A stretch of 64,000 nt of DNA from Metellina segmentata. Its lineage: Eukaryota > Arthropoda > Arachnida > Araneae > Tetragnathidae. Positions 21,771 through 35,196 of this stretch are shown here, piece after piece. Each line of letters starts with the position of its first letter. Positions within the stretch are counted from its first letter, which is position 1. The notes beneath the pieces were generated by a model. It did no database searches, was not told the DNA's origin, and worked only from the letters and a program-made list of their open reading frames with translations. Location of the stretch: positions 37,296,437 through 37,360,436 of the forward strand of contig OX375873.1 in assembly GCA_947359465.1 (NCBI GenBank), given 5' to 3'. The position numbers were made by a program, and so were the translations under genes.

Positions 21771-24049
21771 ATACTTGGGGAATATAGATTTTTAATTCAA
21801 TGAAAGATCCGTCTTCTCAACTGACATTAGCGTTCGTAAAGTCGATACTGTGCAAAAGTAGTAGTAGATTAGGTAATCAAAAACACTGAAATAGTCGTAG
21901 GGTATTCGCCCAATATTTTAAAAAGCGCATCTAAGTATGCCCTGTAAGGGTTTGAAAAGATCTCGAATAAAATAAACATCGTGTATTGATAGTCTCTATT
22001 TATTTTGTCGCAATGTCTTTCTTTGGAGGTGTAATTACATCGCTATGTTAACATTAATTGAATACCAAAAACAATGGCCAATTACCTTAAGTTCAGAAGG
22101 CAATGAAAACGAAAACGACAGTATGCTCGCAGAGCAGAAAAGCGTCCATCCTCTTCAACACGCTGTCACAAACTGCCATTAATCCGCCTGTCTTCCACTT
22201 ATAATTGTCACAAATGTCATCTGTGCGTTGTCAAACGATACCGGTGTCCTTGTAAAGCTACGTGTAAGGAATAGTTAATTTGGGATACATTCCGCATTTT
22301 ATTTTTCTTTCCATTTATCTTTCAAGAAAGACCAAAGTAGCTGGATGTTTTCTTCTAAATCTAAGTTTCCAATTGGTTAAATTTAATGTCGTGGTAAAAA
22401 ATGTCGGTATTGGATCGTATTGTGCCAGTCGCGGAAAAAACGAACCATTTCTCTTTATTCAAACAATTTTGAAATTAAGAGCAAATTCAAAGATGGCATT
22501 TGACAGGGAATAACGTCTTTTATAAATTCATATGCATGAAATTTGCATAAGGGGTCGTCTTCATATTAAATGAAGCACAACCTTCGTAATTTCTAATAGC
22601 TACCTCATATTTTTTGACACACAAATTTTCTTATGAAGCGGTAGTGCCTTTTGGTATTTTAGTGAAAAACGTTTATCTTGTTAGAATTACAGTTATTTAT
22701 GTCTTCTGGAACTGTATCAAGTTGCTAGATAGAATAACTTTATCGACAAGAAAGGAAGTCTACGAAATCAAGGTTCTTTTGAATAATTTAATCCAAAATG
22801 TAATATTTGAACATTGACAGACTTATATAATTTGCGAGAAAGCTGATTCACATTCTTGAATAATGTTTTAAACATAAATGTATTAAATTACATTTTTCTT
22901 CGATACATAATTCAACGTCATCAAAAAAAAATATGGTCAGAAAAGAGACAATAAATCACTTCATAGATTATAATAGCACGATATAAATCCATAGTACTTT
23001 GCTAATAGTAAATATTTAAATACTGAAACTAACTTTTTTGCTGCACAATGCTCTAAACTAATGTATTCCATCATAATTTCAATGCAAATATTAATCACTT
23101 TGGATAATATAAAATTTAAGTCGATTATAAAAAGAAAGTTTGAATAAGACAAGTTTCTTTAGTTTTGAACTTTTAAAGTCAAGGTTTAAATTTTAAATAT
23201 GATGTTACGGGATTACTTTTAGTTATTGAAAATAGTTGGATGTTCCTTTATATCAGTGAAAAATTCACACAGAGTATTTGAATTACTTTTAAATATTTAT
23301 TTTTAGTTTTTATAGTCTAGAAGCACTTTTGTTCCATTGCCAAATTAAAAGTTGTTCAAGTACGCATAATTATATGTGTTGTTATAGTGCGTCGTTATTT
23401 GATTTACCTTTTTACCGTTGCCAAATTATAAATGTACAAATACAGAATTAATAATCATTGTTTTGTATTTTTTAATTAACATAAATATAGAATAAAAAAA
23501 AATTATTTTTGAGCACTAATTTAGCAATAGTTATTTAATGCAGTATATAAAAAAAGATTAGAAAAATACTTTTTACAGTTCTTGCAAGCTGAATATTAAA
23601 TTTTAAAATGCCTTTGTTTTAAACTCACGACAGAAAAATTCATTAAATTTGATAACATTTGAATATGAATTAAAAAATTCAATCACTTAAACCAATAAAC
23701 TTTATTTGATAGAAAACTAATCATTGCAAAGCGATTCACATAATGCAATAGCGGATAACGTAATTAGTGTTTTATAATAATCCGAATGTGGTATTTGCTA
23801 GTATGTCATTTGATCTCTTTTCTATAATACTAGGATAAATGACCCGACATACGACGAGTGAATAACAAAATTTATTTTATTTTAGTCAAACTTCATGTAC
23901 ATGTTTTTTAATACCTGATGGTGCGTGAACACTGGCTAAGTACAATATACACCTTTTTTTCACCACTATCTGTCATTTTTTGTTGATCACTGGCTATCTA
24001 CAAACCTTTTCCCACTACAATCTGTCAACTTGCCTTTCTTTTGCATGGC
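21771..24049. other. AT-rich, mostly featureless
   Basis: No tandem arrays or terminal repeats seen. 22093-22230 (minus) holds a short frame discussed under findings. 22545-22625 (GGGGTCGTCTTCATATT.. to TTTGACAC) recurs diverged at 35640-35725, so it is part of an unidentified interspersed repeat. Confidence 0.45.
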
Positions 24050-24335
24050 GTTGTTTTTTGAGCAATTTTGGTAATACAATATTATTGAAAAACTTCATTT
24101 TCGATCAGTACTGGTAAAACAATGAGCTGCGTACGGTAATCGTTTCATAGTCACTGTTATTTCTATGGAGATTTCGAATGTAAGGATTTTTGATGTTTCG
24201 TATCTCGTTTCGCTCCTAACATTACACAACCAATTGAAACAATTAGAAAACTCATGATGTCACACAACCAATTAAAACTGTGATAGCCACGGAAAAACAG
24301 CAAATCTTACGATTTTATATAATAAGATTATTATT
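24050..24335 (+). repeat. Interspersed repeat D, copy 1
   Basis: Collinear with 39140-39414 plus 40067-40090: AACTTCATTTTCGATCAGTA, CTGGTAAAACAATGAGCTGC, TTATTTCTATGGAGATTTCG, TTTTTGATGTTTCGTATCTC, CACACAACCAAT and ATAGCCACGGAAAAACAGCA. At the other locus the repeat is interrupted by a Helitron; here it is not, giving an 'empty site'. Confidence 0.8.
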
Positions 24336-24362
24336 CTTATTCTGTTCTTGAAGACACGTTTA

Positions 24363-24475
24363 TCCTACTGATGGTTGTCTCGAAGAGGTATCTCTTTTTT
24401 TAACAAAACTGACCATATATTGATGGACGAGATATCTCGTCACTAGAAAACTGACCTAATATCTTGATCTCGGCA
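24363..24475 (+). repeat. Palindromic GACGAGATATCTCGTC repeat, copy 2
   Basis: TCTCGAAGAGGTATCTC, a spacer with AACAAAACTGACCATATATT, a perfect 16 bp palindrome at 24426-24441, then ACTAGAAAACTGACC and ATCTTGATCTCG. Confidence 0.7.
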
Positions 24476-24515
24476 TCATCAACAAATGGCCACATCTTCA
24501 TCATATCTTTGCAAA

Positions 24516-24692
<177 letters not shown>

Positions 24693-24699
24693 TAAATAT

Positions 24700-24746
24700 C
24701 TATATATATATATATAAATATGTTATATATATATAAATATAAATAA

Positions 24747-24788
<42 letters not shown>
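24700..24788. repeat. TA-rich microsatellite
   Basis: TA runs broken by ATAAATA; adjoins the CA array. Confidence 0.95.
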
Positions 24789-24799
24789 TACTTAAAGCT

Positions 24800-25330
24800 A
24801 TGATTTTATTAGCTTTTAAACGGTTAGGAATTTTACAGTTTAAAAAAAATATTCGAGACTTAATCTTAGGTTTACAGGACCGTCGGCTTCTCTGGAAGTG
24901 AAAAAACAGTCCTTTGAAAACAAAGAGTAAATTATTATAAATTTTAAGCAATGTTAGTTCTCTTTTGTCATTGAAAAATGCGCTTTATTCGTGCGTAACA
25001 CGATGGTTCCATTCACTATTGAACAGTTATCAAATTTCATATTTAAAAGAAATCGCGAGTTAAGTACTGTTTTACAGATACGTCGGCTTACTGAAACACT
25101 CAAAAAATAGTCATGATGTAAAAAACAGTTCTGAGTAAATTAAGTGGATAAATTTCATTTTCAAGCGATGTGGGTTGAATTTTGGCAATGGAAAACGCGT
25201 TTTTCTCATGCGTACCGCGATGGTTCTATTCTCTTTATAACCCGTTTACAATTTAGAAAGTTATTATGAGATACGTTTTGCGTTACAGATCTTTCGGGGC
25301 TTACAAGTGAAACATACTAGGTCAAAAAAC
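24800..25330 (-). repeat. ~210 bp satellite, diverged relative of 181-1240
   Basis: Two to three units: AAAAAACAGT occurs at about 24902, 25115 and 25325, and CGTGCGTAACACGATGGTTC / CATGCGTACCGCGATGGTTC near 24992 and 25208. On the minus strand it reads GAACCATCGCG..AAAAACGCGTTTTCCATTGCC, matching the GCGCGTTTTTCCAATGCC motif of the first array. Confidence 0.6.
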
Positions 25331-25365
25331 AGTTCAGAGAAAACAAAGAGGAAAAGTTTGATTTG

Positions 25366-25700
<335 letters not shown>

Positions 25701-26442
25701 CGTTGAGTTGGCGCGTCTGTGGTCACGTGTAATGTACTATAATCATGATCGCGTCAGATGTGTCTTCTAGCTACAAGAGCGTAAGCTTGTCAGCTCCGCT
25801 ATCAGATTGCACCAAAGAGGAACAACGAAGAGTGTTCAGATTTTTGAGGTCAGAGGCGTGAAAGGTGCTGAAATTCACCGGAGACTTTTGTTGCAATACG
25901 GATAAAGTGCTTTATCTCGTAAAACCGTTTTTTTTTTTTTTTTTTTTTTTTTTGTGGATGGAAATGTTTAAAAGTGGCCGAACGAGCGTAACACAAAAAG
26001 AGGGAACTGGAAAAAATTCAAGACCTCGCCATCGACTGGGAAGGTTAAGCTAACCCTGTTTTGGGACGAAAAAGGCCCTATACTGGACGACTACTTGGAC
26101 AGGGGTACTACCGTAAATAGTGCGAGGTACAATGATTTGTTGGCTAATAAGCTGAAACCAGCAATTCGAAACAAATGCCGTGGTCTACTCTCAAAGAAAG
26201 TTTTGTTGTTTCAAGACAACGCACGGGCCGCACACGGCCCATAACACCATGGAAACAATCAATAGGTTGGGCTTTGAGACCTTGGAACACCCATTTCTTC
26301 AGCTTTCAGAGGTCGTCGATTTGCCTCAGACATGGACGTTCTGGATGCGGTGCAAAAGACGTCTAAATAAAGACGTCTTTTTAATTGCTCTCTGTCCTGT
26401 TCGTATTTTATGAGTAACTAAGTAGTGAGACATGTAGAAAGT

Positions 26443-26444
<2 letters not shown>

Positions 26445-26473
<29 letters not shown>
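26445..26473. repeat. TA microsatellite
   Basis: About 14 TA units at the right side of the mariner relic. Confidence 0.95.
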
Positions 26474-26476
<3 letters not shown>

Positions 26477-26859
26477 ATTTAGGCATACCAGGAAACGAGA
26501 GGGGGTAGACATGGCAGCAAGGTGACATGATTTAACCTCTCCTATTGGAGAAATTAAAAAAATTTTTATTAAAAAGAAATAATACATGAAACTGAAAGGG
26601 TTCCCGGAAGGAAGAAGCATAAAATGAGGTTCTCTGTATACAACCATATTTTATTGGATTCCGCAATGCAAACCTAAATAGAAAAAAAAAGGAGGCACAA
26701 TTAATAAGATTTCTCATAGGCCATGCCATTTGACAGAGACACCTCGAGAATCTCAACCTATTGTACTCAACTCAGTGGTACAGGGTACATCTCTGTCTTT
26801 TTACTATTTTATACATTTTGACTAAATGTAAAGCTTTTAAGAACCACAGACGTATATGA

Positions 26860-27040
26860 TTTGTAGAACGAGCAGGCTCGATACCTGTATATTATCCCGG
26901 GTGAATTTCTCTTTGCTGTGTTACTAAAACCTTCCGTGTATGTCTGTGTACTTGTAGTTTCTATCTTGTGTTTGGCGCTCTACCAACTAAGGTCCTTGTG
27001 CCTTGAAACCCAGGCCAACTAACCTATTCAAAGTCTCAAA
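26860..27040 (+). repeat. SINE family B copy
   Basis: Head piece GCAGGCTCGATACCTG (B-box-like), CCGGGTGAATTTCTCTTT, TTACTAAAACCTTCCGTGTA, TATCTTGTGTTTGGCGCTC, and tail AAGGTCCTTGTGCCTTGAAACC plus CAGGCCAACTAACC. It is the most continuous view of this family's body. Confidence 0.65.
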
Positions 27041-27704
27041 TCCTACTTTTAAAATACTTTTCGAGAGGTCTCTCAACAAAAATTTATTTTTATTTGTTAC
27101 TTACATATGCATTTTATGAACTTTATTTCATTTCGAAACAGTAATTTGCTGAATATTACATTAGTTTCCTTGATTTTGTTTAACACGTTGACTGCCGGTC
27201 ATGTGAGGATGTGTTGATAGTTATTGTTCCCCCCCCCGCCTCGGTAGAAATGGGTTTTCCCAGAAGCCAATACCAAAACCACGCCAATACCAGAATAGAT
27301 TGGCGAAAGCTTAGCCAACAAATTTGCAATTTCATCATCTGTTAGAGGCTTTTTAGATTTCATTATTATTTTTTTTGGGTTCGTGAAGGCCCTGCAGAAC
27401 TATCGTCTCAACAACTCATATTACAAGATTTTTTTAAATAACTAATAAAGCTATAAATTCGAAACCACATACCTTTATAACTAGATTCTAACCTTTACTC
27501 CACGCCAACACCTGACATAATATAATGACGATTGAAGCGGATAATGAATGTTGAAGCACAGCCCTACCCACGCGAATGTGTGACTGACTACTGATACATC
27601 ACTACACGCCACGCTCTAGCACGTGATTGACTCTTAGCGTCGACGCCAAATCACGCGCTGGCGCGAGATCGCCAGCGAAAGTGTTTAAAGTTCTTTTTTA
27701 CGGC

Positions 27705-27775
27705 GTCTTTTTGGTACAGCATGGCTAAATACGGTCTTTGTTTAAGAAAAACCCATCCAACCTAATTTGTTGTTT
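27705..27775 (+). repeat. SINE family B tail
   Basis: CAGCATGGCTAAATACGGTC, TTTGTTTAAGAAAAACCC, ATCCAACC; diverged. Confidence 0.4.
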
Positions 27776-27786
27776 ATAAGCTAATT

Positions 27787-28445
27787 CAGTGAAACCCCGA
27801 TTTAACGTATTTGAAGGGATCGGAAAGAAATAACTTATATGCGGGTAAACGTTAAAACACAGAATCTATTATTTTGGTTTACGTTTTGATTTTACTAGCT
27901 GAATTGTATATATCAGTCTCCACAGATATAATTTTTTGTTAGTTTTTTAGTATATCTAATTTGCAATTGGCACATTTGACGAAGATATTCATTACGAACA
28001 CAAGAAGGGCTATTTGAGGTTTTCTATTTTTGCGATTGTTAAAGATAGAGTAAAAATTTCGTTGGTTTTGAAACTCTTTTACACCAGATCGATACTTCAG
28101 GTAGTCCGAATTTTATGCAAATTTACGACATGCCTGTGTCATGTCGGGTGGAGGTGGAACCCATTCTTTTAATTATTGTTTATTCTTTTTAATGTTTTTA
28201 GTATCAGTAAGGACACGAAAAGAAATGTCTGTCATTTTAAAATGTGACTATTTTAAGAAAATCGCCTTTGAGTTCTCCACAGTGATAAAACGTTAAATGC
28301 GGGAAATATTTCGAAGCGATAACGTTAAACATGGTATTGTTTAACTTTTATTGGAAAGCATAGAAAATTATTTTGGACCAATGAAAAATGACATTATGTG
28401 CGGGAAATCGTTAAATGCGGGTTAATTTAAATCGGGGTTTCACTG
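27787..28445. mobile_element. pogo/Tigger-like MITE (659 bp)
   Basis: Perfect 19 bp terminal inverted repeats CAGTGAAACCCCGATTTAA, the characteristic CAGTGAAACC-type end of pogo-group elements, with TA to the right and TT to the left. Subterminal GTTAAATGCGGG motifs recur inside both ends. No transposase frame. Confidence 0.88.
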
Positions 28446-29172
28446 TACCTGTCAGGTCCCCATTTTTGCAGCATTTTTAATCGAAATATTTTCTTTATAC
28501 GTTAATATCTAACCCTATTGCTAGCGTTACTCAGCGTAATAACAAGGCCCTTGTATCTTTTCAATTCCCGATGCACCCCTTCTGATCAAAGTAGATTATT
28601 CAGAATATTCGGGAGCTTCTTTGGCAGTTTTATGATCGGCAAACGAATGATTCATCTGATTTGGTGAACCATAGCGTCTGTCAAAAAAGATTAAACGCGA
28701 GAATAGACTGCCTTGACTAGGGCAGAAATAAGCAAGAATCTCACGACTGAGAAAATTTCGATTCATTGAGGTGAGTGAATATTTCAGACCAGAGCGCTTT
28801 CGTACTGCCTTTGCTAGAGTATGGTGTATGGGTTCTTTCAGGACTCCATTTAAGTTATGACCGCAGACTTCATATGTTATAGGTAATGGTGGTAGAACGT
28901 TCATATTTCTCGTTCTGGGACAGATATGCGATCTATCTTTCTCTTGAAAAGGAATGCAAGAGTCATTTAAGTTGCATTAAAATATAAACACTATTATCCT
29001 CAATAGTCTTTCATTTGTCAAGATTAGAGCGTATCCAATAAGGGTGATGAATATACATTTACTTTAGAAAGAATCACATATGCGCAAAAATACAGAAGTT
29101 TTCGTTAGAGCCTTTTCATATTGAGCTTTGGATTAGAAAAAAATATACCTAGACTATACATTTCTAACATTT
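28446..29172. other. Unassigned; one 102-codon minus frame
   Basis: 28596-28904 minus is open for 102 codons (starts MNVLPPLPITYEVCGHNL). I do not recognise it, there are no splice or polyadenylation signals I trust around it, and it may be chance. Otherwise featureless. Confidence 0.3.
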
Positions 29173-30039
29173 ATAATCAGTAGGGCAACTTTTTTGTTGC
29201 AGTAAAAATGGGAAAAGTTGCATTTATCATTCCCTAAAGTTGCATTTATGGAAATAAAGTTGCATTTATTTTTGATACACTGAATTCTAAAATAAATTAT
29301 TCGCAAAAAATGAAAAAATTCAAAATACATTGGCACTTTTAGGCACTTCGGCAAACAATGTTATAATACATACTTAAATACAGAAGAACGTTAAATGGCC
29401 AATCCTTGGCCAGTAATTTCTATAACTTTGAAAATCATATAGTCTGCATTCATTCATATAATGTGTGCATTCATTCAATAATGAGCATTCATATAATGTG
29501 TTGTATCGGATAGAAGAAGCGCAAAATACTTTCGCTCAACATTCAGATATTTTAAAACATCATCTACCAGGCAAATAACATATTGATGATGGACACTCAC
29601 CTCGCAAATTCTGCAGTCGATTACGCACTTTTCCTCTGGATTATCAAGAGTGCCAACCAATGTGTTAAAAGTACTTGCCCTTTATTTCACTTTCGTGTGT
29701 TAGGACGAACACCTTCTTTCCGTGAACTTCTTGCTTGATCCGTCATACTTCGGCGTTCGCAAGATCAGACACACGTGTTCAAAGGGTTGGTTCAGATGGC
29801 AAAAAATGAAATAGTAATTTCATATTAATTTATTTTAAGCCAAATTTTAAAAAGTTGCAGGTGGGGGTTGCATTTAAGCAGAAAGTTGCATTTATGCAGA
29901 AAGTTACATTTATGTTGCGTTTACAACTCGTTTACATTACACCCCATGAAGGAGGAATTTTGGTTTTAGTACTTTACATGCAGCGTAGAACGTATAAAAA
30001 AAAGTTACATTTGTTGCAAAAAGTTGCCCTAATAATCTG
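29173..30039. mobile_element. hAT-like non-autonomous element (851 bp)
   Basis: Perfect 14 bp inverted ends TAGGGCAACTTTTT at 29181 and ending 30031. They are flanked by 8 bp direct repeats ATAATCAG / ATAATCTG with one mismatch. Subterminal AAAGTTGCATTTATG motifs are repeated at both ends (about four left, four right), plausibly transposase-binding sites. No transposase. Confidence 0.9.
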
Positions 30040-30728
30040 TCAATGAAGTTTATTGTTGCTTAAGAAAATATTCCCGATTTATTAAAATTTAATTTAAATT
30101 AACCTGAAGTTCTACTCACATGCTTTCATTATTCAACCGTCAGTCTTTCATGCACGACTATCCAGCTTAAACCTTCTTGCCCAGTAGAATCTTTCACTCA
30201 ATAGATGTGGTTATTAAGTCATTATGAAGTTGTGAAAGAAGCCACAGTTCACCTCAGAAATATCGTGAAGCTCAGAGGGCTTAAGGTGTCCCTTATTTTC
30301 ATATTTTTAAAGATGCCAGTTTGAAAACTTTTAGTTCAAATTTGAAGGGAGGAAACAGTCCGGTTGTTATAACCCAATTTTCTAGAGGACACATTAAAGA
30401 GCAAAAAATCAAGTTCGTGAACATCATTTTCATTAGCTCCTATTTTTCTGTTTGACAGAGTTGAGCACTTAGTGTAATAGTCGGAACTCATAGTTGCCAT
30501 CACTAAGAGTAATTCGTCGTCGCGTGAATTGCTGCACAAACTGACCAACTGCCATTCTGCTGAGCACACTCAGGTGACGCTTGCGGACATGTATACTGAG
30601 TGAATATGGTTGTGTTCTGTTTTATCCATTTACCCGTAACCCTCTTTGCGATTCTCACTCAGATTTTCGTTCTAAAAATTGCAGTCTTCCCTGTTAGACT
30701 TGTAACTACTTTTAACCTTCTTGATACA
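30040..30728. other. No recognisable feature
   Basis: AT-rich; short frames only. Confidence 0.45.
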
Positions 30729-30905
30729 TAGAATGTTTCCTATGATTAGTTCGACCAATAGAATATTTCCTAGGAAGGATTATTTCGACCAATAGAATGT
30801 TCTCTAGGATTATTTCGACCAATAGAATGTTTCCTAGGAAGGATTATTTCGACCAATAGAATGTTTCCTAGGATTATCTAGACCAATAGAATTTTTCCTA
30901 TGCAC
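30729..30905 (+). repeat. 30-34 bp minisatellite, about five units
   Basis: Units of GACCAATAGAATGTTTCCTA with GGAAGGATTATTTC or GGATTATTTC. Confidence 0.9.
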
Positions 30906-32084
30906 TCTTATACCAATGGGTGTGGTTATTTAGTCGATATGGTGCGTTGTGGGACAAAGTTATACTATACTCATCTCATGAACATCATAGGGTTAAAATT
31001 TGTACATGAAATTTTGAAATACAGTGTTTGAGAGTGATTTTTAGAGAAAGAAAAAGAGCCTAACGCGAGATATGATTTTACTTCATCTACGAAATTACTC
31101 TCGTATGATACACGCAGGGGTTACTACGTTTTGGCAACCGGCGTTTAATTTAATTAGCGTGGATCGATCAGTTATTATGTTTCAATTCAGAAATAATTCT
31201 TTGGAATTTTGATTACCAAAAGTTGAAATTGTGTTCGAAAAGCAAGCCAAGTTGCGGAATACGTATGGAAAAAAACGTTCCGGAATAAAAACACTAACGC
31301 CATATACATTTAGCTTATGAGAAAATGCCTCTATTACATGCTAAAGTTTTATATACATTATGATAGTTTGGTATGATGTAATATATTATAAATGCATTAT
31401 GATAGTTTGGTATGAAGTACAATTGTCTCTACAGCAACACAGTAAGGGTTAGTCTTCTGAATGAAATATATAGGGCCATTATGAAAGGGTCGTATTCTTT
31501 TTCATAAGGCAAAAAATAAAAATAAAAAGTAGAGTTCAATAAGCCCTGTAAATGAAGAAAGGTTTTATCTGCAAATGTAGATAGTTGTTTTTATCTGGAA
31601 TGCGCTTTCCATTTTCGAAAAAGTCAAATCTTCAATCCATTGATATTAGTAAAACTGTGTAATTAGAGTGCAAAGAAAGAAAAAATTGCATACATTATTA
31701 TACAAGTAAAATAATGAGTATTAGTACCATATTTGGTATTTCATGAGAATCTCATCACTCAATCTAATACCAGAACCCATCATTTAACCAGGTACTGTGA
31801 TTCCATTCTTTCTCTCCAGTTAAAAAATGTTTTACTCTTTAAAATCGGTTAAAAAAAATCTAAGGTAGCTTTTCTTTATTACTTTCTTCAAGAGATTCTG
31901 TTGTAAAGTATGACCGTAGAGAGACAAACTAAATCTTTCCTCAAAGAAATTGACTGGCCCGTTTTTTTCTGTCTCCAACTTTTCCAAAGATGAAATTCAA
32001 GCGCCTAATATCACAAAATATTGCTTTTCCTCTGGCATTACTTTGAGTAGGTAATTCTCACAACAGCTGACGCTAATCGGGATT
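30906..32084. other. No recognisable feature
   Basis: AT-rich. A short local duplication, AATGCATTATGATAGTTTGG-like, occurs near 31360 and 31390. Confidence 0.45.
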
Positions 32085-32715
32085 ACTTGAACGGATTTTG
32101 AAGGAAGTATACAATAGAGAATATACACTATATGCAGAAGAGTATTTGGACACTGTAGATATGCGGAGGAGTATCCATCTTAGTGTGGGGTTGTTTTTCC
32201 TGGCTTGGACTCGGCCCATTGCTTTATGTACCTGGAACCATGAACGCTGACGTACCTTTACGTTCTTTATCATTCGGCCTTGCCTACACTATGGCGATAC
32301 TACGGCGATGATTGTTGTTTTTTCCAACAGGATCGAACTCCATGTCCTACTTCAAAACGAATGCTGGATTGGTTTCCTGAAAATGATGTGATTTTGCTTG
32401 ACTGTCCTGTTTATAGCCTCAATCTCAATACGAATGAGCACTTGTGGGACAAACTAGTGACGAGTACTACATCGACACACACGCCTATTTTAACAACAAA
32501 CTCTTCTCACAGTACTGCAGAGGCATGGCGATCTATTCCTTCCCAAACTTACAGAGAACTTGTGGAAAGTATGCCTCGACGTGTGGAAGCTGTACTACAC
32601 GCAAAAGAAAGGGCCTACCCGTTACTAAAGAGAGTAATAAAACACTTTTTAAGAAAAACGTGCGGTGTCTACATACTTTTGTCCAGTTTTTCTGAGGTGA
32701 TGTGTGTTTTCTGAA
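32085..32715 (+). pseudogene. Tc1-like transposase relic, catalytic half
   Basis: From about 32160 the + strand reads ICGGVSILVWGCFSWLGLGPL (quoted to 20: SILVWGCFSWLGLGPL), then after a frameshift YGDDCCFFQQDRTPCPTSKR where the family has QQDNAPCH, and LDCPVYSLNLNTNEHLWDKL where the family has SPDLNPIEH. It continues RELVESMPRRVEAVLHAK to the C-terminus near 32610. Substitutions at the motif around the second Asp (DR for DN) and the frameshift show a dead copy. Terminal repeats not identified. Confidence 0.8.
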
Positions 32716-32937
32716 CATAATATTAGTTAGCTTGTTTTTAGAATACGATTTCATCTAATTCCTGAAAACTCTAAAGAATAAATTCCGAATTGATACTCGA
32801 CGATTGATTAGGAAACGCACATAAGATTAAATATCAAGCGTTGGCAAAACGGTAATAAACCGCATTTTAAGATTACCTAGATATGTATCATGCAGTAATA
32901 CGTATGAGGTTTGCATATATATGTACATATCGCATCA

Positions 32938-33180
32938 CGGCAAGAAAAGTGACACCAAGTCAAAAAATAAAAATTTGGATGTTATGTCATTGAAAAATAT
33001 GTATGAGGTGCCCCAGCGTGTTATACTACTATTCTATAGAATATAATAGCAGTTACCACCATAAATGCTTACCTAAAATTTAAAAGAAACTAATGTTTTT
33101 TCAATATAAGTTTTATAGTATCCTTTAAGTTGATGCTTCTTGAATTCTGCAATTTTGAGTTGCGTCACTTTCTTGCCGGG
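32938..33180. mobile_element. Possible short MITE with CGGCAAGAAA ends
   Basis: ACGGCAAGAAAAGTGACACC on the left and, complementing the right end, CCGGCAAGAAAGTGACGCA. About 240 bp, internally AT-rich. No clear target duplication. Confidence 0.45.
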
Positions 33181-34370
33181 GAACCATATATTTCACATTA
33201 CACAGAGGTTTTCAACCCTATACAACAAGTTTACTCACACTAATTATGTTTTGAGAAAAAATAAGTTTCTAAATATGCTTAAAGTAATTTTTGTACAGTT
33301 GAAGGAAAGAATAGAACATCCCTTGCATTTGGACCATTATAAATAAAATATTCGTAGACCGTTTGGTTTGATCGCCAAAAATCGCTTTCAGACAATACTG
33401 TAATGTAGAAATAATTAAAATACGAAGGAAAATATTAGGTTTCTCTTTTCTAAATGCACACATACTCGGAAAAAAGAAAAAAATATAAACTTATAAAGCA
33501 GAACAGAAAAAAAATGGAATAGAATGAAAATCCAATAATAACCAATGTTAAATAAAAAATAAACATAAGATAAAGTTTAAGATTCGTTACAAAATGCTTC
33601 TTTAAAGTTCTATTCGATGTTATCATCAAAAATACAAACTTAAAAATAAATAGTCGTGGAAAAATATCGCCTGCTATTAAAGTCTAATGGCCTTTTTGAT
33701 CCTGGAGTAATTTTTGCTTTCTTTTAGTTATTTGTCGTGTGCACAGTTAAGTACATGGCAATAGTATCTCTAGTACATCCTCTACCAGTAATCGATTGAC
33801 GTATATAGTTGTGAATAAAAGTAAAGGATGATTTCTAACACTACTACTCGGGTCTGCAGTTCAGGAATAAAATTTACAGACACTATAAGAGAAAATTTAA
33901 TGTCCTCTTGAGGATAAGAAAATGTGTATTTTAGATAGAATGACAGTGAATAAAATAGACTGAATTTTAAATTTAGTCATTTTGGCTATTTCTATTTCGA
34001 AAGGAAGGATTTCCTTACAGTTACACATTATTAAGTAGACATTTTACAGTATTTTATGAAAGACAGCAGTTTTGTAACCCACTATCAACTCATGGAATAC
34101 TAGATCGAACGCTGCAAGTCTCGGATGTCAATGTGTAATCAGTGGATGATTGATCTTGTATAAATATAAATTAGTCATGCTTCAGCACGCTCAAAAGCTA
34201 TAAACCACCGAAACTAGTTTTGACAGATTTAAAATTTGGTGTTAATAACCCATACCATTTCATGTTTAAATCTTTGTTTATAGATTATAGGACATTTTAC
34301 TCATGGTATCTGGGCAATGGGGTTAGATCGTTACTGTATTGTTATAAGATAAATAAATTTACACATTGTA
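33181..34370. other. Mostly featureless
   Basis: 33262-33335 (CTTAAAGTAATTTTTGTACAG, GAACATCCC) recurs diverged at 35535-35590, so an unidentified repeat is present. Otherwise AT-rich. Confidence 0.4.
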
Positions 34371-35196
34371 CAGGGTGTCCTAAAAGTTCCCATACTGAGG
34401 ATTCGTGAATTTGTTATACAAAAACAACAAACTTTAAAAAAATTATTTTTATACCAATGGTATAAAGAACTTATATCCTAACGTACGAAAAAAAATTTGA
34501 ACTTACAGAATTATAATAAATATTCAAAATGTCCGCCTTTTTCTTGGAGTCAAAGCTGAAGTCGTTTGCACATATTTTTAGAAACGCGTTTTGAGATGCT
34601 GGAAGTGACTTCTATCCTTTGAGTAATGGCAATATTCAGATCACCTATTGTTTGGTGATTATCTTCATAAACTCTGTTCTTTAAATATCCCCACACCAAA
34701 AAAGTCAGAAATACGAAGATCAGGGACCGAGGTGGCCAAAGGTTTCTTGAGAAGAGTCAATCGCCAAAACAACCTTGAAGCATGCCCATGGTTTCATAAC
34801 TTGTATAACAGGTGGGAATGTCTTGTTGGAACCAAGAGTCTCGTTCATTTACTTCTAATAATGCAACAAATTGTTGAATAAGTTGATATAGCATATCTTT
34901 ACTCGGTATTGCATCATTTGAATAATTATGTCGCCAAAATTCTTTATATCTATCGTATGATTTATATTAAAAATAAACCTCAAACAGCGCAATTCTCTGA
35001 ATGCTTGATAAATTCTTCTTGCAATGAAGAACAAAATGGCGTGGAACTTTACTATCGCACCACTTGAGTGCGAAGGAAATCAAACGATACAAATTAAAAA
35101 GTCGATAAAACTATAAGCAGACGATAAAATCCAATAATTAAAAAAACACTGGTAATAAAGTTTTTAAAGTTGTACGGAAACATTTAGAACACCCTG
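34371..35196 (-). mobile_element. IS630/mariner-like element with transposase fragment (826 bp)
   Basis: Inverted ends CAGGGTGTCCTAAAAGTTCC and CAGGGTGTTCTAAATGTTTC (about 20 of 25 matching), flanked by TA at 34369-70 and 35197-98. On the minus strand from about 34745 down to 34500 one reads WPPRSPDLRISDFFWCGYLK, NRVYEDNHQTIGDLNIAITQ and a C-terminal LQEKGGHFEYLL-like end. The first of these is the third-Asp region of a DD34D-type transposase. The N-terminal half is missing. Confidence 0.85.
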
